64,000 nt of DNA from Ensifer sesbaniae (GCF_013283665.1 NZ_JABEKU010000001.1:2657594-2721593); one strand, 5' to 3'; positions 26,501 through 35,435 are shown, numbered from the stretch's first letter. Translations and numbers: made by a program. The notes: generated by a model from the sequence alone, not told the origin.

Positions 26501-27331
26501 GCGATAATCCGGAACGCGGATGCTTTCATTGGTAAGCTGGAAGTCACCGTTGATGCGCAACGGCGCCCGATCGTCCTCCTTGCTTTCGCCCTGCCGGTTT
26601 TCCGTCAGGGTGAAGCGGCCGCTGTAGACCGGCTTGAAATCGACGATCTTCAATGCGCCGTCGGTCTCGACGCCGAAGGGGCGCTTGTCGGGCGTTACCC
26701 GGGCCTTGAGGCTCAGCGCACCTGCTGCGTCCACTTCGTTGCTGGTGAGGGAGAAGCTGCCGGCTTCGCCGTCGAGCGCCGCCCGCCCCTCCACTTTCCA
26801 CGGACCGGCGAGCGAACGGGCGGAAACATCGGCGGCAAGCCCGCTCACGCGGCGGGTGCGGCCGGTCTGCTCGTCGATGAACTCGATCTGGCCATTGCTG
26901 ATCTCGACGTTTTCAAGCACGACGGTCTTGGCCGGGATAGAAGTGCGGCGGCCGCGCGCCCAGTCGAGCGTACCGTCGGGCAGCAGCCGCACCTTGGCCT
27001 TCGGCCGGTCCAGCCGCATGTCGAAGATCAGCGCCTCGCCGCTCAGGAACGGCGCCAGTTCCGCGCTCATGGAAAACTGCGCCACCTGGATCAGCGGCTC
27101 GCCGTCCTGGCTGGCGCCGACGCGCACATCGTTGAGCGTCACGGTGGGGAACGGGATCAGCCGCGCATCGACGCTGCCATGCACGACCACCGGCTTGCCC
27201 ATGATGCGGCTCGCCTCGCGCTCGAACTCCTTGCGAAAATCCGTCCAGTCAATGAACCACGGGGCGATCAGCGCCGCGAAGAGCGCAACGACCACAAGTC
27301 CACCGACGGCAAGCAGAATTCGCGAAAGCAC
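23576..27331 (-). CDS. AsmA family protein
   Basis: 1251 residues. One N-terminal membrane helix (ILLAVGGLVVVALFAALIAP) is followed by the AsmA N-terminal motif (WTDFRKEFEREASRIMGKPV and FPTVTLNDVRVG), a very long beta-rich periplasmic part, and the AsmA C-terminal region (AEAAVFSGQSVVGVVKAPFS). The last ~170 residues are a charged Ala/Arg/Glu coiled coil and a Pro-rich tail. AsmA-like proteins (a VPS13-like bridge fold) are implicated in moving phospholipid between the envelope membranes. The start is GTG 27331. It is monocistronic. A 771-codon frame lies antisense to it and is not considered a gene. Confidence 0.88.
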   Translation of the reverse strand: MLSRILLAVGGLVVVALFAALIAPWFIDWTDFRKEFEREASRIMGKPVVVHGSVDARLIPFPTVTLNDVRVGASQDGEPLIQVAQFSMSAELAPFLSGEALIFDMRLDRPKAKVRLLPDGTLDWARGRRTSIPAKTVVLENVEISNGQIEFIDEQTGRTRRVSGLAADVSARSLAGPWKVEGRAALDGEAGSFSLTSNEVDAAGALSLKARVTPDKRPFGVETDGALKIVDFKPVYSGRFTLTENRQGESKEDDRAPLRINGDFQLTNESIRVPDYRFEVGSTDDPYVVTGEATLDTGKDQKFLLIADGQQIDVSRIGPNRNAKTGRDPAISMRQRLEAMLTIAAEIPIPQVPGRASLKLPAIVVGDTTVRDVRIDVQPDGAGWVIDNVVALLPGRTQLEAKGRLNLKGQRSFRGDLLLASNQPSGLANWLAGSVDPAIRKLKTAGFSAKVNLTDTLQQFENLEVAAGEASLKGRLERQSFAEQKPNLSLQLKGNRIDFEALQALTGLVAGDASTDTLLQHAIAADLSADEFSAFGEEAKDVQAVLTLKNGQLQAERVAIGSLAGAQLAFSGRASGDLEKPVVSAKMKLAAKNLTPFLEMIGRHAVDHPALRQLIKAGPYYSDTAFDVTLTAGNKEGNAPATFGIFGTANGTKIAASYQAPDMVQALTGKAMLLEATLENPETRLLLGQTGFDPLPFDADANGILSVKLQSTDGSKANGTVTFTTEKSSLAAKGNVDLSRDHFLEGQVKITLETQDIEPYLLQQGVALPQMGSGLPLTISADVAASPEAIALTAVEGKADNNGFTGTLTVDRKAPGAATGQLTVDTLDLAWVGEGILGPVEDANGAFSKSALAQPAWTGLNVALDVQAGKFWPGVYGAVTSFAGKMEWKGDEISLTDATGDWLGGKLAGRVQVGNANGSGFLRSRLDVKGGDLTQAGWTRSDAPVATGTFDLSVALEASGATPEAMAHSASGSGTATFNGLTLNGINSAALPQLIAAADGQKTQISADSIRSAAEAAVFSGQSVVGVVKAPFSVAGGVLRVQNVTAGDGNAAFMGAAALDLAAGRIDGGIDLTFRPGEEALAGAEPRVRIGYAGLMEAPGVSLDVADLANFLSLRAFERERRRVEILQANVLEKQRLRREVALYKAKAEARDLERRRAVAEERRRAAGAAEAARVKAELEARAAAERKAEAERQAEAARRAQQAPWGMRGAGGEQQPIAPQSGPDDTQGGSAGRPAGQKLNFEVLPDITVQ

Positions 27332-27538
27332 CGTGCCTACATTCCCATTCAGTTCATCGGCGCGTCCGCGCGCCGCACGTCAGTTGAGCGCCAGTGGCTC
27401 GCGCCCTGGCACTCTGGTTTGCCGCATAATTCGTTCGGGGTCGATTCCGACTTCGGAACTATGCAGTACCACACTTTGGCGCCGGCGCATTGCCCGAAAA
27501 ATTGGGCCAAAACCTGACGCCCTCGCGCGGGAGCCGCT

Positions 27539-28945
27539 TCAGGCGAAGATCTTGCCCGGATTGAAGATATTGTCCGGATCGAGCGAACGCTTGACCTGCC
27601 GCATCAGGTCCAGCGCGTCGCCGAGCTCGGCCTCGAGAAACGGCATCTTTCCCTGGCCGATGCCGTGTTCGCCGGTACAGGTTCCATCCATTTCGAGCGC
27701 CCGGGCATTCAGCCGCTCGACGAAAGCCTCGGCCCGCGCCACGTCGGCCGCGTCCGTGTCGTCAAACAGCAAGCCGACGTGGAAGTTCCCGTCGCCCGCA
27801 TGCCCGACGATCGGCGCGGTCAGGCCATGGGCGACGCTATCCTCCTGCGTCGCCGCGACGCAATCGGCGAGCCGCGATATCGGCACGCAGACATCGGTCG
27901 ACAGGATCGCCGCACCCGGGATCAGGCTCTTCTGCGCCCAATAGGCATTGTGCCTGGCCTTCCAGAGCCGCGCCCGCTCCTCCGGATTGGTCGTCCACTG
28001 GAAGCCGGTCGAGCCGAACTCCGACGCGATCTCGCCGAACTGGCGTGACTGCAGCTCGACGCTTTCGGCGCTGCCGTGAAACTCGACGAAGAGCGTCGGC
28101 GTCTCGGCATAGGAGAGGCCGGAATAGCCGTTGCAGGCCTTCATCTGCAGCGCATCGAGAAGCTCGATGCGCGCCACCGGAATGCCCGACTGGATGGTGA
28201 GGATCACCGCGTTGCAGGCGTCTTCGATCGTCGGGAACGGGCAGACGCCGCCGGAAATCACCTCCGGGATACCCTGCAGCCGGAGCGTGATCGAGGTGAT
28301 GATGCCGAGCGTGCCTTCCGCGCCAACGAAAAGCCGCGTCAGGTCGTAGCCCGCCGAAGACTTGCGTGCCCGGTGGGCGGTGCGGATCTCGCGTCCGTCG
28401 GCCGTCACCACCGTCAGCGCCAGCACGTTGTCCTTCATCGTGCCGTAGCGCACCGCATTGGTGCCCGAAGCCCGCGTCGAGGCCATGCCGCCGATCGAGG
28501 CGTTGGCGCCGGGGTCGATCGGGAAGAACAGGCCGGTGTCGCGCAGATAGGTGTTGAGCTCCTCGCGGGTGATGCCCGGCTCGACCCGGCAGTCGAGATC
28601 CTCGGCATTGACCTCCAGCACCCTGTTCATGCGGGCGAGATCGACCGAGATGCCGCCATGCGGCGCATTGATATGGCCCTCGAGCGACGACCCGGTGCCG
28701 AAGGGGATCAGCGGCGCCTTGTGCCGGGCGGCGATCTGAACGATCTCGCGCACCTCTTCGGCGCTTTCGGCAAACACCACCGCATCGGGAAGCTGCGCCG
28801 GAATGTAGGTGGTGGTGTGGGCATGCTGGGCGCGGATCGCCTCGCCCGTCTGCAGCCGGTCGCCGAAGCGGGCGGCCAATTCCTGCTTCGCCGCCGAAAT
28901 GCCGGCCTCGTTCCTCACGCCAGCCCTGATTGCCTTCAATGCCAC
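27539..28945 (-). CDS. FAD-linked oxidase, D-lactate dehydrogenase (cytochrome)/GlcD type
   Basis: 468 residues from GTG 28945. It has the PCMH FAD-binding domain (PLIPFGTGSSLEGHINAPHG, DPGANASIGGMASTRASGTN, LFVGAEGTLGIITSITLRL) and the FAD-oxidase C-terminal domain ending TCTGEHGIGQGKMPFLEAEL and LDPDNIFNPGKIF. It oxidises a D-2-hydroxy acid such as D-lactate or glycolate and passes electrons to cytochrome c or quinone; the substrate is not certain. The GTG has AGGAAGGG about nine bases upstream. The frame also extends to an ATG at 29008, but those 21 residues are poor protein and border a repeat. It is not next to glcE/glcF, so the single-subunit Dld type is preferred. Confidence 0.9.
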   Translation of the reverse strand: MALKAIRAGVRNEAGISAAKQELAARFGDRLQTGEAIRAQHAHTTTYIPAQLPDAVVFAESAEEVREIVQIAARHKAPLIPFGTGSSLEGHINAPHGGISVDLARMNRVLEVNAEDLDCRVEPGITREELNTYLRDTGLFFPIDPGANASIGGMASTRASGTNAVRYGTMKDNVLALTVVTADGREIRTAHRARKSSAGYDLTRLFVGAEGTLGIITSITLRLQGIPEVISGGVCPFPTIEDACNAVILTIQSGIPVARIELLDALQMKACNGYSGLSYAETPTLFVEFHGSAESVELQSRQFGEIASEFGSTGFQWTTNPEERARLWKARHNAYWAQKSLIPGAAILSTDVCVPISRLADCVAATQEDSVAHGLTAPIVGHAGDGNFHVGLLFDDTDAADVARAEAFVERLNARALEMDGTCTGEHGIGQGKMPFLEAELGDALDLMRQVKRSLDPDNIFNPGKIFA

Positions 28946-29007
28946 GGAAAACGCCCTTCCTGTTGCATACGCTGCCCTCCCGAAGCGATGCCTCGGAAGC
29001 GCAGTCA

Positions 29008-29090
29008 TTTCAAGGCGCTACTGTGCAAATCGGAATCACTTTGTCCAGACGCTCGCGCCCTTGACCGTCAGGCTAACGCAGGAAAACGCC
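29008..29090 (+). repeat. Direct repeat, left copy flanking an ORF remnant
   Basis: ATTTCAAGGCGCTAC..GCAAATCGGAATCACTTTG and onward to CAGGAAAACGCCTG. A diverged copy in the same orientation is at 29328-29410. Confidence 0.6.
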
Positions 29091-29147
29091 TGACGTGAGA
29101 CCGGAGCGTCACAAGACCGTATCAGAGCGGGGAAAACAGCCGATTTT

Positions 29148-29260
29148 TCAACGCGGCAGATGCCTCAGCGCCGCCACGCAAAGGAGGTAGAGCGCGATGC
29201 CTGCAATCCACACCCAGCCGTCCCAGGCGGCGAGCGTCGGCGAATAGAGGTCGATGGGAG
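29148..29260 (-). pseudogene. C-terminal remnant of a membrane protein (candidate)
   Basis: On the minus strand, codons ending at TGA 29148-29150 encode LYSPTLAAWDGWVWIAGIAL followed by YLLCVAALRHLPR, one clean membrane helix with a basic end. The frame continues upstream into repeat-like sequence (VLLRRVERQPGVN) with no start. I read this as the last ~40 residues of a lost membrane protein gene lying between the two direct repeats. The parent family is not recognised, and it could be chance. Confidence 0.35.
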
Positions 29261-29327
29261 CAGCGGGCCGACAATTGACGCCAGGCTGGCGTTCGACCCG
29301 GCGCAACAGAACCGAAAGCGATTCGAT

Positions 29328-29410
29328 TTCAAGGCGCTGCCAGCGAAATCGGAATCAGTTTCAAAGCGTCTGGGTCCACCTATGAGGGCGAGAGCGCAGA
29401 AAACACCTGC
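29328..29410 (+). repeat. Direct repeat, right copy flanking an ORF remnant
   Basis: GATTTCAAGGCGCTGCCAGC, AAATCGGAATCAGTTTC and onward to GCAGAAAACACCTG, about 320 bases after the left copy and in the same orientation. Confidence 0.6.
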
Positions 29411-29459
29411 TCAAATTGCCGGCGTTGGATTATCATGTTGGCGTGAAGGGAGAGAGGCA

Positions 29460-29894
29460 ATGCTGGGTCTGCTCGCTTTGCTTACCGCGTCGATCTTTTT
29501 CGGCGCCGCCATCTACATCAATCTCGCCGAACAGCCCGCAAGGCTCCATCTCGACGATCGCGCCGCATTGGCGCAATGGGTTCCTTCCTACCGCCGCGCC
29601 TTCGAGATGCAGGCGACACTCGCCCTCATCTCGGGCCTGCTCGGCGCCGCCGCCTGGGGAAGAACCGGCCATGTGCTCTGGGGCCTGGGTGCCGCCATCA
29701 TCATCCTGAACTGGCCCTATACGCTGTTCTTCGTGATGCCGGTCAATCGCAAGCTGGAGGCAACGCGGCCGGATGAGACCGGCGAGGAAAGCCGCAGCCT
29801 GCTCAAGCGCTGGGGCAGGCTCCATGCCGGACGAAGCGCGCTCGGTGGCCTGGCGGCAGCGATCTTTCTCATTGCCGCCGGGCTCGAAATGTAG
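29460..29894 (+). CDS. DUF1772 family membrane protein
   Basis: 144 residues with four hydrophobic helices (MLGLLALLTASIFFGAAIYI; EMQATLALISGLLGAAAW; VLWGLGAAIIILNWPYTLFF; SALGGLAAAIFLIAAGLEM) and the family motif LNWPYTLFFVMPVNRKL. DUF1772 proteins are small integral membrane proteins of unknown function. ATG 29460 follows GAAGGGAGAGAGGC, a strong Shine-Dalgarno. It lies between repeats and converges on the RND pump gene. Confidence 0.85.
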   Translation: MLGLLALLTASIFFGAAIYINLAEQPARLHLDDRAALAQWVPSYRRAFEMQATLALISGLLGAAAWGRTGHVLWGLGAAIIILNWPYTLFFVMPVNRKLEATRPDETGEESRSLLKRWGRLHAGRSALGGLAAAIFLIAAGLEM

Positions 29895-29928
29895 CGTGGA
29901 AGAGGCCAACGGCGTTCGCTGGCCTCTA

Positions 29929-29987
29929 CAGTCCCGCGCGTCCTATCGGACGCACAAGGTCGCCGTAGCACCTTGTATTTTGCAGTA
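29929..29987 (-). repeat. Repeat module B, inverted copy
   Basis: On the minus strand: TGCAAAATACAAGGTGCTAC, GGCGACCTTGTGCGTCC, GATAGGACGCGCGGGACTGTAG. It separates the convergent DUF1772 and RND genes. Confidence 0.75.
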
Positions 29988-29989
29988 GC

Positions 29990-32900
29990 TCAGTGCGCCT
30001 CGAGCGCCGCTGCAGCTTCCATTTCCTCATGCAGTTTCCGCTCCTCGTCCGCATGCGGCTTGGTGAAGCGGGCGATCACCAGGTAGGCGACCGGCGTCAG
30101 GTAGAGCGTGACGATCACCGCCAGCCCGAGCCCACCGACCAGCACCCAGCCGAGCGCGATGCGCGCTTCCGCGCCCGCGCCGCTCGCCAGCACCAGCGGC
30201 ACCGCGCCGACGATGGTGGCGATCATCGTCATCATCACGGGGCGGAGGCGAATATTGGCGGCGTTCTCGATCGCCGAGCGCACGTCCTGGCCGCGATCGC
30301 GCAACTGGTTGGCAAATTCGACGATCAGGATGCCGTTCTTCGCCATGATGCCGACGAGCATGACCAGGCCGATCTGGCTGTAGATGTTCAGCGTGTTGCC
30401 GGTCATGATCATCGCGAAGACCGCGCAGGCGAGCCCAAGCGGCACCGTCGACATGATGATGAGGCCGCTGACGAAGCTTTCGAACTGCGCCGCCAGCACC
30501 AGGAAGATGATGACGAGGGCGAAGCCGAAGGTGACGAAGAGGCCATTGGTGTTTTCGTTGAGCGTCGCCGCTTCCGCGAGCGGCATGATGCGCGACCCCG
30601 GCGGCAAGAGCGGCTCGGCCATTTGCTCGACCATGGTCAGCGCCTCGCCGAGCGCCAGGTCCGATTTGAGGCCGGCCGAGAGCGACACGGCGCGAAGCTG
30701 CGATTCCCGCGAGAGCTGCGGCGCCACCGCCATTTCCTCGACGCTGGCGATCGTCGACATCGGCACGATCTTGCCGTCTCCGGCCTTCAGGAAGATGTTC
30801 TGCAGATCCGTCGGGTCGTTGACCGGATTGGTCGAGGATAAGAGCTTCACCGGATAGGATTCGCCATCGACATAGACGTCGACGACACTGTTTCCGTCGA
30901 GCATCGCCTGCAGCGCCCAGGCGAGGCCGCCGATGTCGACGCCCATGTCGGAAGCGCGCTCGCGGTCGATGGTGATCGAGAGCTGCGCCTGGTTGGCCTC
31001 GTAATTGAGGCGGACGTTCTCGAAGCGGCCGCTGTCCTCCATCTGGCGCACCAGCTTCGCCGCCGCGTCGCCGAGCTTGTTGTAGTCGTTGCCGACCAGC
31101 GCCACCTGCAGGCCGCTGCCGGCGCCGCGAATGCCGAGACTGTTCGGCTGCATGGCGAAGACGCGGACCGAGGGGATGCGCGCCGTCACCTTGTTGATGT
31201 CGGCGACGATCTCCTGCTGGGTGCGGTCACGCTTTTCCCAAGAGGCGAGCGTCAGCACCATGAAGCCGCTGTTGACCGAACCGCCCTGGCCCGAGATCGA
31301 AAAGATGTTGTCGATCTCGCCGGATTTGACCAGCGGCTGCAGGCCGTCCTCGATGCGGCGCATCTGGGATTGGGCGTATTCGAGCGAGACGCCCTGCGGC
31401 GCGTTGATCCGCATCATCACCTGCGAGCGGTCCTCGCTCGGCGTCAGTTCCGATTTCAGCGTCAGGAAGCCGGCCGCGCCCATGGCGGTGAAGAAGGCGG
31501 CAACGACGAAAACAATCAGCGGCGAGTTGAGGCAGGCGCGAAGCGTCACCCGGTAGAAACCGGCAGCCCGTGCCCCGAACCGCGCCATCGGCCCCGGCAC
31601 CGTGTGCGCTTCCTTCGTCAGCATGCGCGAGGCGAGCATCGGGCAGAGCGTCAGCGACACGAAGGAGGAAAGCAGGATCGAGAAGGCCAGCACGAAGCCG
31701 AATTCACGGAAGAGACCGCCCGTCTGCCCCGGCAGAAAGGAGAGCGGCACGAAGACTGCGGCAAGCGTCGCCGTCGTCGCCAGCACCGCGAAGAACACCT
31801 CGAGCGTGCCGTGCACCGCAGCCGCCCGCGGGCCGAGCCCTTCGGCGCGCCGCCGCACGATGTTTTCGAGCACCACGATCGCGTCGTCGACGACGAGCCC
31901 CGTTGCCAGCACGATCGCCAGCAGCGTCAGGATGTTGATCGAGAAGCCCGCGAGATAGATCGCCGCCACCGTGCCGATCAGCGCGATCGGCATGCTGATC
32001 GTCGGGATCAGCGTCGCCCGCCAGTCGAGCAGGAACAGGTAGATGACCAAGGTCACGATGAAGACGGCGACAACCAGCGCAATCTCCACCTCGTGGATGG
32101 CGCCGTTGATGAAGACGGCATCGTCGCTGGTGATCCGGAGCTGCGTGCCCTCGGGCAGGATCTCACTCTGGATCGTATCGACGACCTTGCGGACGCCCTC
32201 GGAGATATCGACGGTATTCGATTGCGCCTGACGGACGATGCCGAGGCCGATGCCCTGGCGGCCGTTGGAGCGCAGCGCCGTCGTCCCCGTGTCCGGACCG
32301 AGCGTCACGGTGGCGACGTCGCGCAGCCGCACATTGTTGACGAGGATAAGGTTCTCGAACTGCTCCGGCGTCTGCAGGTCGGCGGTGGCGCGCACCGAGA
32401 TGTCCTGGCTGGCGCTGGTCAGCTTGCCCGCCGGCACGTCATAGGAGGCGTTGGCGAGCGCCGTGCGCAGGTTTGCCACCGTCACCCCGCGCCCGGCGAG
32501 CTTCGCCTGGTCGAGGTCGATGCGGAAGATCTTCTCCTGGTCGCCATAGACCGCGACGTCGGCGACGCCTTCCACCGCCGCCAGCCGGTCGCTGATCTCG
32601 TTTTCGACGAGCAGCGTCATGTCTTCCATGCTCATCGTGTCGGAGGTCAGCGCCAGTCGCATGATCGGCTGGCTGTCGGCGTCGGCCTTCACAATGCTCG
32701 GCTCGTCGACATCATCGGGCAACTGGTTGCGCACCCGGCCGAGCGCATCGCGAATGTCGTTGGCGGCCTGGCCGATATCGGTGGTGTCAGAGAACTGCAG
32801 CGTCACGCGGCTGCGGCCGAAGGTCGAGGTCGAGGAGATGTCGCGGATGCCCTGCACGCGCGAGACCGCCCCCTCGACGACCGACGTCACCTCGCGGTCC

Positions 32901-33127
32901 ATGGTTTCCGGTGCCGCACCGTCGAGCGTAGTAGTCACCGAGATAACCGGCTGGTCGACCTGCGGCAATTCGCGGATCTCGATGCCGTTCCAGGCGGCAA
33001 GGCCGGCCACGACGATCAGGGTATTCACCACCAGCGCAAAGATCGGCCGGCGGATGAAAAGCGCGGTGAAGCCGGTCTTGCCGCGTTCGCGGGCGGACGC
33101 TTTGCTGTGCCCTTCGCCGCCGCTCAC
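29990..33127 (-). CDS. RND efflux pump, inner-membrane transporter (AcrB/MexF type)
   Basis: 1045 residues. N-terminal IRRPIFALVVNTLIVVAG is the first membrane helix. The first periplasmic loop follows (VISVTTTLDGAAPETMDREV). Conserved motifs include VLATGLVVDDAIVVLENIVR with the proton-relay Asp pair in TM4 and the repeated GIMAKNGILIVEFANQLRD. It is a proton-driven trimeric exporter of drugs, metals or lipophilic compounds. The start is GTG 33127, which overlaps the TGA of the adaptor gene (GTGA), showing tight coupling; the longer frame runs antisense-like through the adaptor gene. No outer-membrane factor or local regulator is adjacent, so it probably uses a TolC encoded elsewhere. Confidence 0.95.
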   Translation of the reverse strand: MSGGEGHSKASARERGKTGFTALFIRRPIFALVVNTLIVVAGLAAWNGIEIRELPQVDQPVISVTTTLDGAAPETMDREVTSVVEGAVSRVQGIRDISSTSTFGRSRVTLQFSDTTDIGQAANDIRDALGRVRNQLPDDVDEPSIVKADADSQPIMRLALTSDTMSMEDMTLLVENEISDRLAAVEGVADVAVYGDQEKIFRIDLDQAKLAGRGVTVANLRTALANASYDVPAGKLTSASQDISVRATADLQTPEQFENLILVNNVRLRDVATVTLGPDTGTTALRSNGRQGIGLGIVRQAQSNTVDISEGVRKVVDTIQSEILPEGTQLRITSDDAVFINGAIHEVEIALVVAVFIVTLVIYLFLLDWRATLIPTISMPIALIGTVAAIYLAGFSINILTLLAIVLATGLVVDDAIVVLENIVRRRAEGLGPRAAAVHGTLEVFFAVLATTATLAAVFVPLSFLPGQTGGLFREFGFVLAFSILLSSFVSLTLCPMLASRMLTKEAHTVPGPMARFGARAAGFYRVTLRACLNSPLIVFVVAAFFTAMGAAGFLTLKSELTPSEDRSQVMMRINAPQGVSLEYAQSQMRRIEDGLQPLVKSGEIDNIFSISGQGGSVNSGFMVLTLASWEKRDRTQQEIVADINKVTARIPSVRVFAMQPNSLGIRGAGSGLQVALVGNDYNKLGDAAAKLVRQMEDSGRFENVRLNYEANQAQLSITIDRERASDMGVDIGGLAWALQAMLDGNSVVDVYVDGESYPVKLLSSTNPVNDPTDLQNIFLKAGDGKIVPMSTIASVEEMAVAPQLSRESQLRAVSLSAGLKSDLALGEALTMVEQMAEPLLPPGSRIMPLAEAATLNENTNGLFVTFGFALVIIFLVLAAQFESFVSGLIIMSTVPLGLACAVFAMIMTGNTLNIYSQIGLVMLVGIMAKNGILIVEFANQLRDRGQDVRSAIENAANIRLRPVMMTMIATIVGAVPLVLASGAGAEARIALGWVLVGGLGLAVIVTLYLTPVAYLVIARFTKPHADEERKLHEEMEAAAALEAH

Positions 33128-34305
33128 TTCGTTTCCTCCGCAACCTTCTGGGCGGCATCCTGCTTGCGCTCGCGGCCGGCGATGCGGACTTCGCCGCCAT
33201 TGCGCAGGCGCTGCACGCCTTCGGTCACGATCTCGTCGCCCTCGGAAAGCGCGGCATCGACCAGCACCTTGTCCGGATTGCGCTGGATGATCTTCACCGG
33301 CACCTTCTCGCTCCTGTCGCCGACAACGCGCCAGATGTAGGAGCCTTCCGAGCTCCACTGGATCGCCAGCGGATCGACTGTCGGATAGGTGTCGCCGTCA
33401 AAGGCCATGGTGACGGAGAAGGACATGCCGGCCCGAAGCGTATCCTCGGGGTTTTCGAGCCGTGCGCGCACGCGGAGCGTCCGGCTTGCCTGGTCCAGCC
33501 GGTTGTCGATCGCGTGGATCGCGCCGTCGAGCTGATTGCCCGGCTGGGCGATGGCAAAGGCGGTGACCGGCTGGCCGACGGTGATCTTGCTGGCGAAGCG
33601 CTCCGGCACCCAGAAATCGACGAGGATCTCCGAGCGATCGTCGACGACGGCGATCGGCGTCGTCGTGGTGACGTAGTCGCCGACATTGACGGTGATGATG
33701 CCGACGACGCCCTTGGAGGGAGCGACGATATCGCGGCGCTTCAGGTCAAGCTCGGCAGTCTTCAGCGCCAGTTCCGCCGTCTGCAGCGCGATTTCGGCAT
33801 CGCGCACGTCCACAGCGGTCACCGCCCGCGCGGTGCTGAGATTGCGATAGCGTTCCATCTTTTCACGCGCGCTGTCGCGCGTCAGCCGCGCCTGGTCGGC
33901 GGCGATCTTCTGGTCGTCGCTGTCGAGCCGGGCAATCACCTGGCCCTCCGCCACCTTGTCGCCGGAGCGCACGAGGATTTCGGTGAGATTGCCGGTCGCC
34001 GTCGGCGTGACGCTGACGGAATGGATTGCCTCGCCGTTGCCGATGGCGTTCAGCCGGTCGTTGACGACAGCGGTTGCCGAGGGGCGAACCATCACCAGGA
34101 TCGCACCACCGCCCTGGCCGCGCCCGCTATTGCGTTCGCCGCCCTGGCCGCCGCCCGTCTGTGGCTTTGACAGGGCATCGATCAGCGGGTGAGAAACGCC
34201 GATGGCGGCGAGCGTTTCACCCGCGCCAGGCACGAACCGCACCCAGACGGTCACGCCCACGAGAAGCACAGCGGCGCTCACCGCAAGCTGTTTCCAAACC
34301 CGCAT
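33124..34305 (-). CDS. RND efflux periplasmic adaptor (membrane fusion protein)
   Basis: 393 residues. A single N-terminal anchor (QLAVSAAVLLVGVTVWVRFV), then the lipoyl/biotinyl halves (VTPTATGNLTEILVRSGDKV and KRRDIVAPSKGVVGIITVNV) around a helical hairpin (residues ~125-175), a beta-barrel and a C-terminal membrane-proximal domain. It links the RND pump to the outer-membrane channel. The first ~60 residues carry a Gly/Gln/Arg-rich linker (GGGQGGERNSGRGQGGG) that is unusual for the family. It is first in the operon, and its stop overlaps the pump start. Confidence 0.93.
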   Translation of the reverse strand: MRVWKQLAVSAAVLLVGVTVWVRFVPGAGETLAAIGVSHPLIDALSKPQTGGGQGGERNSGRGQGGGAILVMVRPSATAVVNDRLNAIGNGEAIHSVSVTPTATGNLTEILVRSGDKVAEGQVIARLDSDDQKIAADQARLTRDSAREKMERYRNLSTARAVTAVDVRDAEIALQTAELALKTAELDLKRRDIVAPSKGVVGIITVNVGDYVTTTTPIAVVDDRSEILVDFWVPERFASKITVGQPVTAFAIAQPGNQLDGAIHAIDNRLDQASRTLRVRARLENPEDTLRAGMSFSVTMAFDGDTYPTVDPLAIQWSSEGSYIWRVVGDRSEKVPVKIIQRNPDKVLVDAALSEGDEIVTEGVQRLRNGGEVRIAGRERKQDAAQKVAEETK

Positions 34306-34613
34306 TCAAATCTCCAGATAAAGCAAAAAACACGCCCCAGCGCGGCACGTCCGGCGGTTCGTTCCGATTGCGCGGAGTATCCCTGTTCGCGCGCGTCGGG
34401 GCAATGACGGAATGGCATCATTACGCAATTGTAATAAAAGCGAATTTGGTGGCGGCATGATGACGCGCGAGTGGTCTCCACCGTGAAGCGCAATTTGCTG
34501 CATGAGCCGGCATTTACAGCGGCTTCGACTGCGCTATCCTGCAACCGCCGGCCGCTTTTTCCGAGCGGTTTCGCCCGCTGGTTTTTTCAGTTTCTTGAAG
34601 GGGAGCTAGAACG
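34306..34613. other. Divergent promoter interval (efflux operon / cyclase hydrolase)
   Basis: 308 bases between divergent genes. Near 34564-34587 an AGCGG/CCGCT stem is followed by GGTTTTTTC on the plus strand, upstream of the Tat-hydrolase gene, so it may act as an attenuator or leader terminator. No recognisable operator for the efflux genes is seen. Confidence 0.35.
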
Positions 34614-35435
34614 ATGTGCGATGCCTGTGTGATGGAAACGGTGAAGGAGCGCATGCTCTCGCGCCGCAGCTTCTTCAAAGCCGCTGCCGTTGGAACCGCC
34701 GGCCTCGCCGCCGCGAGCACCGGCATTGCGCCCCCGGCCTTGGCGCAGGGACATGCAAGCGTCACCGATCTCACCCATGAACTGCATGAGGATTTCCCGA
34801 CCTTCTTCGGCCAACAGCAGTTCTTCCGCGAACAGAAGTTCAACTACGCCAAGGACAAGTTCAACCTGTTCGAACTGCGGGTGAACGAACACACGGGCAC
34901 CCATGTCGACGCGCCCCTGCACTTTTCTGCCGACGGCCTTTCCGTCGCCGAACTGCCGGTGGAGAAGCTCGTCGTGCCGCTTTGCATCATCGATATCCGC
35001 GAAAAGGCATCCGGTGACGCAGACGCGCAGGTGACGCCCGACGATCTCAAGACCTGGATCGCCGCCAATGGCGAGATCCCGGAAAACGCCTGCGTCGCCA
35101 TGCTCTCGGGCTGGGGCGCGCATGTGGGCACGGAGAAATTCCGCAATGCCGATGGCGGCGGCAAGCTGCATTTTCCCGGCTTTCACGTCGAGGCCGCGAA
35201 ATATCTCATCGAAGAGAGCAAGGCCGCCGGCATCGCCGTCGATACGCTTTCGCTGGACCACGGCCCCTCGCCCGATTTCGCCACGCATTATGCCTGGCTG
35301 CCCGAGGGCCGCTGGGGCCTCGAGGCCGCCGCCAATCTCGACAAGCTGCCGGCGAAGGGCGCGACGCTCATCCTCGGTGCGCCGAAGCACCGCGGCGGCA
35401 CCGGCGGCCCGGCGCGCGTCTTTGCCCTTGCTTGA
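34614..35435 (+). CDS. Tat-exported cyclase-family metal hydrolase (kynurenine formamidase-like)
   Basis: 273 residues. The N-terminus has a twin-arginine signal (SRRSFFKAAAVGTAGLAAAS, ending ALAQG), so it should be folded in the cytoplasm and exported by Tat. The mature domain has the cyclase-family metal site: H93, H97, D99 and H103 in NEHTGTHVDAPLHF, with a second His cluster in LDHGPSPDF. This family contains kynurenine formamidase and other metal-dependent amidohydrolases; substrate unknown. ATG 34614 follows AAGGGGAGCTAG. The AhpD-like gene starts 58 bases downstream. Confidence 0.88.
   Translation: MCDACVMETVKERMLSRRSFFKAAAVGTAGLAAASTGIAPPALAQGHASVTDLTHELHEDFPTFFGQQQFFREQKFNYAKDKFNLFELRVNEHTGTHVDAPLHFSADGLSVAELPVEKLVVPLCIIDIREKASGDADAQVTPDDLKTWIAANGEIPENACVAMLSGWGAHVGTEKFRNADGGGKLHFPGFHVEAAKYLIEESKAAGIAVDTLSLDHGPSPDFATHYAWLPEGRWGLEAAANLDKLPAKGATLILGAPKHRGGTGGPARVFALA

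Noticed and set aside
25202-27517. 771-codon ORF on the plus strand
   Set aside because: Antisense to AsmA, whose domains are recognisable. Long antisense frames are expected at this GC content. Its protein is Arg/Asp/His-rich and unlike known families.
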